NCBI GenBank assembly: GCA_011772755.1
Contig: WVYX01000107.1
Span: 323-58,995, forward strand
Direction of reading: 5' to 3'
DNA: 58,673 nt
From: Gemmatimonadales bacterium
GTDB taxonomy: Bacteria > Gemmatimonadota > Gemmatimonadetes > Gemmatimonadales > GWC2-71-9
A model generated the notes under the pieces. The model saw nothing but the letters and a program-made list of their open reading frames with translations, was not told the DNA's origin and ran no database searches. The position numbers were made by a program, and so were the translations under genes. Of this stretch, positions 41,354 through 49,389 are shown piece by piece; the stretch's first letter is position 1, and each line of letters begins with the position of its first letter.

Positions 41354-42484
41354 ATGACCAGCACGATGGACCGCCGCACGTTCGTCCGGACCGCCACGGC
41401 AGCAGCGGCCGCCGCCACTGTCGCTCCGCGATCGCTTCACGGTGATGCGCCAGTGGTGATGACGCCCCAGAGCATCAAGCCGGTCGTGATCTCCGATCTC
41501 AGCGGGATCAAATACAAGAATGGCGGTCCAGTGAGCGGCGTGGAGAAGGCGTACGACATGATCACCCAGGGTGCCGACGTCTTGGATGCGGTCGTTGCCG
41601 GCGTCAACATCCCCGAGCTCGACCCGGAAGAGGCCGGTGTGGGCTACGGTGGGTTACCCAACGCCGAGGGGGTGGTGCAGCTGGATGCCTGCTGCATGCA
41701 CGGGCCCAAGAAGTGGGCCGGTGGCGTCGCCGCCCTGGAAGGGGTGCGCACCCCGTCGCTGGTTGCCAAGGCGGTGATGGAGTACACCGATCACCACTTG
41801 CTGGTGGGGAAAGGCGCTCAGGACTTTGCTCGGAGCATGGGCTTCACCGTCGAGAGTGATCTAAACACGGAGCGGTCTCGGAAGCTGTGGCTCGAATGGA
41901 AGCGCCGGGTCGATCCCAGTCACTACCTCGATCCGGAGAAGCGCGTCCGCCGCGGATACGAAGTGGGTCTGGAAATGGTGCGGGAGGGGCTCATCGAGGA
42001 GAGTCACTTCTGGGGTACCGTGAGCTGTAACGGGATAAGTCCCAACGGGGAGATCTGTGGGGTGACCACTACCAGCGGTCTCTCGTGGAAGATCCCGGGC
42101 CGGACTGGGGACTCCCCGATCTTGGGCGCGGGCCTCTACGTGGACGGCGATGTGGGGGCCGCCGGATCCACGGGGAGGGGAGAGGCCAACCTCTTCAACC
42201 TGTCCTGCTTCCTCATCGTTGAGCAGCTTCGCCGCGGCATGCATCCCAAGGATGCGGGGATGAAGGCTCTCGAGCGGATCAAGGCCAACACCGTAGAGCA
42301 GCGGCTGCTCAACAGCCGTGGCCTGCCGGCGTTCAACGTTCGCTTCTTCGCGCTGAACGCCAAAGGTGAGTACGCCGGCGTCGCGATGTACGCGGCGGGG
42401 GAAACGGAGTACGCGGTCTGCACCGAGAACGGAGCCGAGACACTGCCGCTCGAGGGTCTGGTGAGCGGGGCGCCGACCGACTGA
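41354..42484 (+). CDS. Exported glycosylasparaginase-family N-terminal-nucleophile hydrolase
   Basis: A 376-aa protein. A Tat signal (DRRTFVRTATAAAAAATVAP) is followed by the Ntn-hydrolase fold: GYGGLPNAEGVVQLDACCM early, the probable self-cleavage site before Thr 222 in FWGTVSCNG, then TSGLSWKIPGRTGDSPI, the family's substrate loop. The family splits the N-glycan-Asn bond or isoaspartyl peptides. The Asp usually before the nucleophile (HDT/GT) is not present, so processing should be checked. GGAGGG lies 8 nt before the ATG at 41354. Confidence 0.87.
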   Translation: MTSTMDRRTFVRTATAAAAAATVAPRSLHGDAPVVMTPQSIKPVVISDLSGIKYKNGGPVSGVEKAYDMITQGADVLDAVVAGVNIPELDPEEAGVGYGGLPNAEGVVQLDACCMHGPKKWAGGVAALEGVRTPSLVAKAVMEYTDHHLLVGKGAQDFARSMGFTVESDLNTERSRKLWLEWKRRVDPSHYLDPEKRVRRGYEVGLEMVREGLIEESHFWGTVSCNGISPNGEICGVTTTSGLSWKIPGRTGDSPILGAGLYVDGDVGAAGSTGRGEANLFNLSCFLIVEQLRRGMHPKDAGMKALERIKANTVEQRLLNSRGLPAFNVRFFALNAKGEYAGVAMYAAGETEYAVCTENGAETLPLEGLVSGAPTD

Positions 42485-42530
42485 GCGCGTCCCACCCTGC
42501 TGCGGCAAGGAGTCGATCAGGACCGGCGAT

Positions 42531-43307
42531 GTGACTGACCCCAACCAGCTGGATCCGACGGCGCGGTTTAGCGATCGGGTGCAGGACTATGTCAGGTGCC
42601 GGCCGACATATCCCAAGGACGTGCTCGAGTTCCTGCGGGACGAGCTGGATCTCGCGCCGGCGGCTGTGGTTGCGGACATCGGATCGGGCACCGGTATTCT
42701 GTCGCGACTCTTCCTCGACAATGGCAATCTGGTGTACGGGGTCGAGCCGAACCCCGCCATGCGGCAGGCGGCGGAATCGCTACTCCGTGGGTACGACCGA
42801 TTCTGCAGTGTCGCCGGAAGGGCCGAGGGAACGGACCTACCGGCACATTCCATAGACTTCGTCGTGGTAGGTCAGGCGTTCCACTGGTTCGAGGTCGAGG
42901 CAGCGCAGGCGGAGTTCCGCCGCATCCTGAAGCACGGCGCGTGGGCCGTGCTAATCTGGAATAGTCGTCGGACCGACGGCACGGAGTTCCTGCAGGCCTA
43001 CGAGCAATTCTTGCGTCGCTGGTGTCCGGGTTACGAGGAAGTGAGCAGCCGGTACGCAAACGTGGCGAGCCTCCGTTCGTTCTTTGGTGCCGGCGGCTAC
43101 GGGGTTCGCACCTTTGAGAACTGGCAGGAATTCGACCTGGCAGGATTGCAGGGGCGGCTCCTATCCAGTTCGTACGCTCACGCTGCTGATCACCCGCAAC
43201 GCGGGCAGTTGTTGGCGGCGCTTCGAGAGCTGTTTGTGACACACCAGCGAGGAGGCGTGGTGCGGTTCGAGTATGACACACCGGTCTACTATGGGAAGCT
43301 GCCATGA
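42531..43307 (+). CDS. Class I SAM-dependent methyltransferase
   Basis: A 258-aa protein with SAM motif I VADIGSGTGILSRLF at about 47-61, the acidic VEPNPAMRQ and motif IV VVGQAFHWFE. The FHW signature is typical of the YcgJ/Ubie-like group acting on small molecules. The substrate is unknown. It has a GTG start at 42531. Likely an operon with the following TenA-like gene, 49 bp away. Confidence 0.87.
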   Translation: MTDPNQLDPTARFSDRVQDYVRCRPTYPKDVLEFLRDELDLAPAAVVADIGSGTGILSRLFLDNGNLVYGVEPNPAMRQAAESLLRGYDRFCSVAGRAEGTDLPAHSIDFVVVGQAFHWFEVEAAQAEFRRILKHGAWAVLIWNSRRTDGTEFLQAYEQFLRRWCPGYEEVSSRYANVASLRSFFGAGGYGVRTFENWQEFDLAGLQGRLLSSSYAHAADHPQRGQLLAALRELFVTHQRGGVVRFEYDTPVYYGKLP

Positions 43308-43356
43308 CCGGGCAGCGGGGCTTGAAATCTCCAGGTTTACCGAGAGCTGAGGTCGT

Positions 43357-44025
43357 ATGAAAGCATCCCAACTGGTGACCGACGTCCGCCGGGACCTTGC
43401 GTCCGTAGACGAGGCGATTCGGAGCCATCCGTACCCCGATGCCCTGGCGACGGGATCGATCCCCCCGGAGGCGATCACCACGTTCGTGGGTCATCAGTAC
43501 CACATCGTGACGAGCGACCTGCGCTCGATCGCGATGCTGGTCCATCGGTTCGGTCACACGAGGGCACGGGATTTCTTCGCTGGGGTCCTGCAGGGGGAGC
43601 TGGCCGGCCTGCAAGGGATTCTCGCGATGGGGCGAAAGCTGAACTTGACCGAGGAGGATCTGGCGACCTACGAGGTGGCACCAGAGGGATTCGCCTACGC
43701 CGCGTTCATGGCCTGGCAGGCCTTCTATGCTTCGGCTGCGGAGTTCGTGTGCGGCATCCTGGTGAACTTCGAGGCGTGGGGATTCAACTGCGGACGGATG
43801 AGCCGTGCTCTGCAGGAGCAGTACGGGTTTGGCAGCGAGGACACCGTCTTCCTGGACGCCTTCGCCACCATGCCTCCCTTCGAGGAGACGGCGCTCGAGA
43901 TCATTCAGGAAGGCTTGGATCAGGGGGTGGCTCCGCAACGGATGCGCCGTGCCGCACGGCTGTTCCAGGGCTATGAGAAGATGTTCTGGGATACGATGGC
44001 GGAACTGTCGGGCGTCGCGACGTGA
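43357..44025 (+). CDS. TenA-like / haem-oxygenase-fold protein
   Basis: A 222-aa all-helical protein resembling the TenA/THI-4 family: FVGHQYHIVTSDLRSIAMLV, QGELAGLQGILAMG, AYAAFMAWQAFYASAAEFVCGI. TenA members salvage thiamin pyrimidine, but related proteins bind iron. The essential Cys or metal set cannot be confirmed by eye. It overlaps the next start (GTGA at 44022-44025). Confidence 0.72.
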   Translation: MKASQLVTDVRRDLASVDEAIRSHPYPDALATGSIPPEAITTFVGHQYHIVTSDLRSIAMLVHRFGHTRARDFFAGVLQGELAGLQGILAMGRKLNLTEEDLATYEVAPEGFAYAAFMAWQAFYASAAEFVCGILVNFEAWGFNCGRMSRALQEQYGFGSEDTVFLDAFATMPPFEETALEIIQEGLDQGVAPQRMRRAARLFQGYEKMFWDTMAELSGVAT

Positions 44026-44804
44026 CGGACCGCGGCGCGGCCGAAACGATTGTAATGATCCACGGCATGTGGGGTGGTGCGTGGTACTGGGGCAAGTACA
44101 AGAGGTTCTTCGAGAGCAAGGGCTATCGCTGTCATGCGCCGACGCTGCGGTTTCATGACGCCGACCCGACTGACGCTCCCGATCCTCGGCTGGGCACTAC
44201 TAGCCTCCTGGACTACGCCCAGGACCTGGAAGAGGAGATCCGCCAGCTCGACGGACCTCCCATCATCATGGGCCACTCCATGGGTGGTCTGCTCGCCCAA
44301 ATCCTCGGGAGCCGTGGATACGGCAAGGCGCTGGTGTTGCTGACACCCGCGCCACCCTACGGCATCGTTGCTCTCCGACCTTCGGTGATCAGGAGTTCCT
44401 GGAGTTCGTTGACGACGTGGGGCTTCTGGAGAAAGCCGGCTCGGCCAACATTCGACGAGGCGGTATACGGGATGTTGCATCTGCTGCCGGTTGGAGAGCG
44501 ACGAGAGGTGTTCGACCGGTTCGTGTACGAATCTGGGAGGGCAGGTTCCGAGATCGGATTCTGGCTGCTCGATGGCAGGGGAGCAGCCAAGGTCGATGAG
44601 CGGAAAGTGACCTGTCCCGTTCTCGTCGTTGGTGGTGTCGAAGACAGGATTACTCCCGCTTCAGTGACTCGCAAGGTCGCTGAGAAGTACGACAGGGTAT
44701 CTACGTACAAGGAGTTCGCAGGGCATGCCCACTGGGTCGTCGGCGAGCCGGGGTGGGAGCAGGTTGCAAAGTATGTCTCCGATTGGCTGGATGAGGTGCT
44801 GTAA
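44022..44804 (+). CDS. Alpha/beta hydrolase
   Basis: A 260-aa protein with the oxyanion motif MIHGMWGGAWYWG near the start, nucleophile Ser 86 in GHSMGG, Asp 208 (GGVEDRITP) and His 235 or 237 (GHAHWVV). An esterase or lactonase of the small-molecule kind, typical of non-secreted hydrolases. It is coupled to the TenA-like gene. Confidence 0.88.
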   Translation: MTDRGAAETIVMIHGMWGGAWYWGKYKRFFESKGYRCHAPTLRFHDADPTDAPDPRLGTTSLLDYAQDLEEEIRQLDGPPIIMGHSMGGLLAQILGSRGYGKALVLLTPAPPYGIVALRPSVIRSSWSSLTTWGFWRKPARPTFDEAVYGMLHLLPVGERREVFDRFVYESGRAGSEIGFWLLDGRGAAKVDERKVTCPVLVVGGVEDRITPASVTRKVAEKYDRVSTYKEFAGHAHWVVGEPGWEQVAKYVSDWLDEVL

Positions 44805-44891
44805 CGGATAGATGATTGGCAGCTGGTCCCGTGCCTTGACGGCACTTCCCGCATCCCGCACACTTCCGTCGAAGCACTGGTCTGGTCTGAT

Positions 44892-46508
44892 GTGAGCCCG
44901 ACTCCGATCCTTTCCGACCTCGTCGAATCCTACCTGGATCTCTGGTGGACTATGGACCCGGTGGCGGCCACTGCTGCCGGCGTTGCTGAGTACGACCACC
45001 GACTGGGGACGCATGGGACTGATGATGTGCGGCGCTATCTGGCGGCGCTCAAGTCGCTGAGCGGATCGCTGGAGGAGTGCTCAGCGGAGATGCTCCAGGA
45101 CGAGATCGACCGGACCGCTCTACTGGGTGATGTCCGCCTTCGCATTCACCGGTTCGAGCGTGAACAGCCACACGTCCGCAACCCCGTGTTCTGGGTCGCT
45201 CACCTTCTCGAGGGGCTCTACCTGATTCTCGCATCGCATGACCGGTCCCACGAGCACCGGGCGCGTACGGCGGCGGCGCGAGTGCGGGCGACACCGGAGT
45301 ATCTCGAGACGGCGAAAGGCACGCTTCGGGACTGCCCGTGGGTGTTCGTGGAGACGGCGGTGCAGATGGCGGAACGGGGGGGAGCGGTCATCGACCAGGT
45401 GGCGCGGGAGCTGGTTCCGAGTGACGACGGCGGCTTTGAGGCTGCGTGCGACGAAGCGGCAACGGCCCTCGAAGCGTTCGGGTCGTACTTGCGGGACGAG
45501 CTGCTGGATGAGTCCAACGATGGCTTCGCCATTGGGGAGCAGGCGTTCAATTTCCGTCTCCACTACCAGCACGCCCTGCGCAACACGGCACCGGAGCTGT
45601 GGCGCTATGGGCTGGCGCTGCTGGAGCATGTGGCAGCGGACTTGGCTGCCATCGCCGGTGAGATCGACCCGACGTTGTCGTGGGTGGAGCTGACCGAGCG
45701 GTTGCGGGCTGATCATCCATCTGGTGCGGAGCTCGTGGCCGCGTACGAAGGGCACATGGAGCGAGCGAGGCGCTTTGTGGAGGAGCGGGGGCTCGTGTCT
45801 ATCCCGCCTGGACCACTCCGCGTCGTCGGTACGCCTCTCTTCCTGCGCCCGCTCATCCCGTTTGCCGCCTACCACCCGCCTGGTGCGTTCTCCGACGACC
45901 GCACGGGATGGTTCTACGTCACCCCGCCCGACGCTGGCAGCGCCCCGGATGTGGAAGAGCGCATGCTCAGAGACCACTGCGCGTACGATTTGCCCTCCAC
46001 GGCGCTGCACGAGGGCTATCCCGGTCACCACCTCCAGTTTCTCAGCGCCCAAGCGCAGCCGAGGACGGTACGCAAGGTGGTCGCCACACCCCTCACCATC
46101 GAGGGGTGGGCGCTCTACTGCGAAGAGATGATGGCTGAGGAGGGGTTCTACGCGACGCCGGAAGAGCGACTGTTTCAGAAGGTCGCGCTACTGTGGCGGG
46201 CGGCCCGCGTGGTGCTGGACGTGGGGTTGCACACCCGGGGAATGACGTACGAGGAGGCAGTCGATTTCCTCGTCGACCGGGTGCATTTCGACCGCTCGAA
46301 TGCCGAGGCGGAGGTGCGACGCTATTGTGCCGAGCCGGCCTACCAGCTGAGCTACGCGGTTGGCCGCCGCGAGCTAACCGCGCTGCGGCAAGCGTATTGC
46401 ACCGCTCAGGGCACCGACTATTCGCTGCGCCGGTTCCACGACACGGTGCTCAGCTATGGCGGGCTCCCCATCAGTCTCATCCGGTGGGGCATCGGCTTGG
46501 ACGAGTAA
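44892..46508 (+). CDS. DUF885-family protein (putative zinc metallopeptidase)
   Basis: A 538-aa protein. The HEGYPGHH motif (373-380) fits a HExxH-like zinc site, followed by EGWALYCEEMMAEEGF, which supplies further acidic ligands. No signal peptide is seen (SPTPILSDLVESYLDLWW is not a signal), unlike many DUF885 proteins that are exported. Distant similarity to M2/M3-like peptidases. It has a GTG start. Confidence 0.86.
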   Translation: MSPTPILSDLVESYLDLWWTMDPVAATAAGVAEYDHRLGTHGTDDVRRYLAALKSLSGSLEECSAEMLQDEIDRTALLGDVRLRIHRFEREQPHVRNPVFWVAHLLEGLYLILASHDRSHEHRARTAAARVRATPEYLETAKGTLRDCPWVFVETAVQMAERGGAVIDQVARELVPSDDGGFEAACDEAATALEAFGSYLRDELLDESNDGFAIGEQAFNFRLHYQHALRNTAPELWRYGLALLEHVAADLAAIAGEIDPTLSWVELTERLRADHPSGAELVAAYEGHMERARRFVEERGLVSIPPGPLRVVGTPLFLRPLIPFAAYHPPGAFSDDRTGWFYVTPPDAGSAPDVEERMLRDHCAYDLPSTALHEGYPGHHLQFLSAQAQPRTVRKVVATPLTIEGWALYCEEMMAEEGFYATPEERLFQKVALLWRAARVVLDVGLHTRGMTYEEAVDFLVDRVHFDRSNAEAEVRRYCAEPAYQLSYAVGRRELTALRQAYCTAQGTDYSLRRFHDTVLSYGGLPISLIRWGIGLDE

Positions 46509-46512
46509 GGGT

Positions 46513-47721
46513 GTGAGGTCTCGTCAGCCCCTTCCCCGCATCGTCAAGCAACTCGGCGCCGTTTCCTTCTTCAACGATCTCGCGAGCGAGATGGTCTACC
46601 CGCTGTTGCCGGCGCTCATGACGGTGCGACTCGGCGGCACGGCGTTGACCCTAGGTGCCCTCGATGGGATCGCCGATGCTATGGCAGCCACGGTGAAGCT
46701 CGCTTCTGGATGGCTCGCCGAGCGACTCCGTTGGCGAGGTCCTCTGGTAGTCGGAGGCTACGCGGTGGCGGCGGCTGTGCGTCCTGTGATGGGCGTCGTC
46801 GGCTCAGCCTGGCAGGTGATCGCCCTTCGGGCGGCCGATCGGCTGGGCAAAGGAGTGCGGAATCCGCCACGGGACGCGGTGATTGCCGACGCGAGCCCGG
46901 GAACCATGCGTGGACGGGCATTCGGGTTTCATCGGGCGATGGATCATGCTGGCGCCGTCGTCGGCCCGGTGGTGGCCTGGGTACTAATCGCGGTGGCGGG
47001 GTCCACGCCGGCGGAGGTAATCGTTTGGAGCGTCGTGCCCGGGCTGCTTGCCGTTGGCGTGGTGGCCTGGGCCATGGGGAGAGTCCGGGCGGCAGGAAGG
47101 GGGAAACGGGAAGCCGGTGTTGCACCAGGCGAACGTGACGAAGGGCGGAGACCGCCGGACCGCTTGACTGCCCAACCGTCCACGCTCCTCTTCGGTCTCA
47201 TCGTTGCCTTCGCGTTCGCCCGATTTCCGGAAACCCTATTTCTCCTCAGGCTCCAGGACCTGGGCGTGGCGATCGCGGCGGTGCCGGTCTTGTGGGCGGC
47301 GCTTCACCTGGTGCGCTCGGCAGCGAGTTACCCGGGAGGCTGGCTCAGCGATCATTTGGGCCCCCGCCCGACGATGTTGGTGGGGTGGCTGCTCTATGCC
47401 GCAGTGTGTTTCGGCCTGGCAACGGCCGAGACGGGAGCGACCGGTGCTTTGTGGTTTCTCGCTTTCGGTCTGGTGGCGGCCACTACGGAATCGCCAGAGC
47501 GGGCGTTCATCGCTGCGTCGGCGCGGGTTGCGCGGCGCGGCCGCCATTTCGGCCTGTATCATGCGAGCGTCGGGATGGCGGCACTCCCGGGGTCACTGAT
47601 GTTTGGCGCGGTCTACGTGGGTGCTGGGGCGCCCCTGGCACTCGCCATCAGCGGGGGACTGGTCCTGGCCCTGTTTCTGGTCGGCTCCGCCGGTGGTTGG
47701 CGGGGTAGGGCTAGGGCGTGA
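46513..47721 (+). CDS. MFS transporter
   Basis: A 402-aa protein with about 12 hydrophobic segments. The first motif (FFNDLASEMVYPLLPALMT) and the DRLGKGVRNPPRDAVIADA loop are typical of a group of MFS proteins without a fixed substrate. The central loop (GKREAGVAPGERDEGRRPPD) is encoded by a low-complexity stretch (about 47091-47116) related to other repeats in the window. GTG start at 46513, five bases after the DUF885 stop. Confidence 0.87.
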   Translation: MRSRQPLPRIVKQLGAVSFFNDLASEMVYPLLPALMTVRLGGTALTLGALDGIADAMAATVKLASGWLAERLRWRGPLVVGGYAVAAAVRPVMGVVGSAWQVIALRAADRLGKGVRNPPRDAVIADASPGTMRGRAFGFHRAMDHAGAVVGPVVAWVLIAVAGSTPAEVIVWSVVPGLLAVGVVAWAMGRVRAAGRGKREAGVAPGERDEGRRPPDRLTAQPSTLLFGLIVAFAFARFPETLFLLRLQDLGVAIAAVPVLWAALHLVRSAASYPGGWLSDHLGPRPTMLVGWLLYAAVCFGLATAETGATGALWFLAFGLVAATTESPERAFIAASARVARRGRHFGLYHASVGMAALPGSLMFGAVYVGAGAPLALAISGGLVLALFLVGSAGGWRGRARA

Positions 47722-47770
47722 AGCGATCGCGCCCTGAATGGCGGGAATGGTGCGGCACGTGGTGTGTTGC

Positions 47771-47795
47771 AAGACCCCGCGTCGTTGTGGGTCTT
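47771..47795 (+). terminator. Possible terminator after the MFS gene
   Basis: AAGACCC (47771-47777) pairs with GGGTCTT (47789-47795) around an 11-nt loop, followed by TTC. It is 50 bp after the MFS stop and ahead of the next module, a fitting place for transcription to end. The T tract is short. Confidence 0.45.
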
Positions 47796-47913
47796 TCAAG
47801 GCGGGTCTCTTCGCCGGGCCCGGGCTTCGGCCGGAAACGGATTAGCGGCGCTACGGGGATCCGGGCGATGTATGTCAGTTTTCCGCGTTGAATGATGGGA
47901 GCCAGAGCAGAGG

Positions 47914-48225
47914 ATGATGTCCCAACCGAGGCGAGAGGGTAGTATTCTGGCGCTTCTCTGGTCCGCTGTGCGCCGCCGGCTCCGGGCCGCACGGGAGATC
48001 TACGAAGGCGTCTACATTGCTCCCTACCGTGCCCAGATTCACCGGGAGTACCTCAAGGAGCGGGACCTGTTTCTCCTCGTCGGGTTTTCCGATCTGCTGG
48101 GGGCACCGAATCCCGTTGCCTTCTATACGCTGGAGCTCTATCCCGACCTGATCGAACAATTCCACCAATGGCACATGCGCATGGGGATGCCCCAGGCGCC
48201 GGAGGGCGGGTTCCGATGCTGTTGA
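47914..48225 (+). CDS. Small cory-CC-star-type protein
   Basis: A 103-aa protein: basic helix REGSILALLWSAVRRRLRAA, then REIYEGVYIAPYRAQIHREYL, KERDLFLLVGFSDLLGAPNP, YTLELYPDLIEQFHQWHMRM and a C-terminus FRCC ending in two Cys. This fits the small family I know as cory-CC-star, found beside ArsA-type ATPases and CstA, as here. The Cys-Cys end could bind metal or a partner. The family name is recalled, not searched. Confidence 0.72.
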   Translation: MMSQPRREGSILALLWSAVRRRLRAAREIYEGVYIAPYRAQIHREYLKERDLFLLVGFSDLLGAPNPVAFYTLELYPDLIEQFHQWHMRMGMPQAPEGGFRCC

Positions 48226-48294
48226 GATCCAGCCCGGGCCTTGATCCCGGCATGGCCCCGCTGCCCACTGCTGCCTCCTGCCGCTCACTGCCAG

Positions 48295-49272
48295 ATGGGT
48301 GACCGTCCTCTGCTCGCTCGAGAGATGCTCTTCTTCGGAGGGAAGGGCGGCGTCGGCAAGACGACGCTCGCTTCGGCCTTCGCGCTGCTCGCGGCGGAAC
48401 GGGGACACCGCACACTACTGGTCTCCACGGACCCTGCACATTCCACCGCCGACATCCTCGAGACCGAGGTCGGTCCGGAACCGCGCCAGATCATGGCCAA
48501 GCTCTGGGCTATGGAAATCGATCCAGCGAGAGAAGCCGACCGCTACATCTCCGAGGTGAAGCAACGCATTGCCGATACCACGCCGCCACGTCTGGTGGCG
48601 GAGGTGGAGCGCCAGATCGACATCGCGAGGGTGACGCCCGGCGCAGAGGAGGCGGCGTTGTTCGAGCGGTTCACCAAGATCATGGAAGATGCCGGCAGTC
48701 GTTACGATCGGATTCTGTTCGACACGGCACCCCTGGGGCAGACGCTCCGTCTGCTCTCGCTACCCGAGCTCATGACGGCATGGATGGGCGGCCTCATCAG
48801 TCGGCGGAAAAAGGTCAACGTGCTCGGGCGGATGTGGCGCACCGTGGCTGGAGCCGCGGCAGGCGATGAGTCGGCCGAGCCTGATCCAGTCCTCGTGGCG
48901 CTGGAGCAGCGGAAGGCACGATTCCTGCGCGCTCGGGAGCGGATCACTGACGACGCACGTACTGCTTTCGTGTTCGTGGCGATCCCGGAACGCCTACCGT
49001 TGCTTGAGACCGAGAAGGCGGTGGCGGCGTTGGCCAAGTACGACGTGCCGGTGGGGGCAATTGTGGTGAACCGGGTGCTGCCGGACGGAGCGGAAGGGGC
49101 GTTCCTTGCCCGTCGGCGGGAGCGGGAGGCTGACCTCCTCGCGCAGCTTCACGAGACGTATCGCCGGTATCCGGTGTATCGGGTCCCCCAATTCGACACC
49201 GATGTTCACGGATTCTCGGGACTGCGGCGGGTGATCGCCGAGCTGCCTCCTGGCGAGCGGATGCATCCGTAG
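48295..49272 (+). CDS. ArsA/Get3 (TRC40)-family ATPase
   Basis: A 325-aa protein with the deviant P-loop GGKGGVGKTT (15-24), switch I region STDPAHS (44-50) and switch II DTAPLGQTLRLL (from 143). The His of the usual DTAPTGHT is Gln here. No ArsB or arsenic gene is nearby, so a Get3-like role (energising or chaperoning a membrane partner) fits better than arsenite export. The ATG at 48295 is the start; the longer frame lies in a low-complexity repeat. Probably works with the small Cys protein and CstA. Confidence 0.9.
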   Translation: MGDRPLLAREMLFFGGKGGVGKTTLASAFALLAAERGHRTLLVSTDPAHSTADILETEVGPEPRQIMAKLWAMEIDPAREADRYISEVKQRIADTTPPRLVAEVERQIDIARVTPGAEEAALFERFTKIMEDAGSRYDRILFDTAPLGQTLRLLSLPELMTAWMGGLISRRKKVNVLGRMWRTVAGAAAGDESAEPDPVLVALEQRKARFLRARERITDDARTAFVFVAIPERLPLLETEKAVAALAKYDVPVGAIVVNRVLPDGAEGAFLARRREREADLLAQLHETYRRYPVYRVPQFDTDVHGFSGLRRVIAELPPGERMHP

Positions 49273-49389
49273 CGTTACGGCTCTCGGGCCTCGGGTGTGG
49301 GGTATTGTGTTCGCCGAGTGAGCGAGTTGTTTTCCTCACACCTGGCACCTGGAGCCGAATCCAGCTGTGACCATCCTGGGAGGTCCCCT

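Noticed and set aside
42592..43938. Minus-strand frame of 448 codons
   Set aside because: Antisense to the methyltransferase and TenA-like genes, rich in Arg/Pro/Ser and without motifs.
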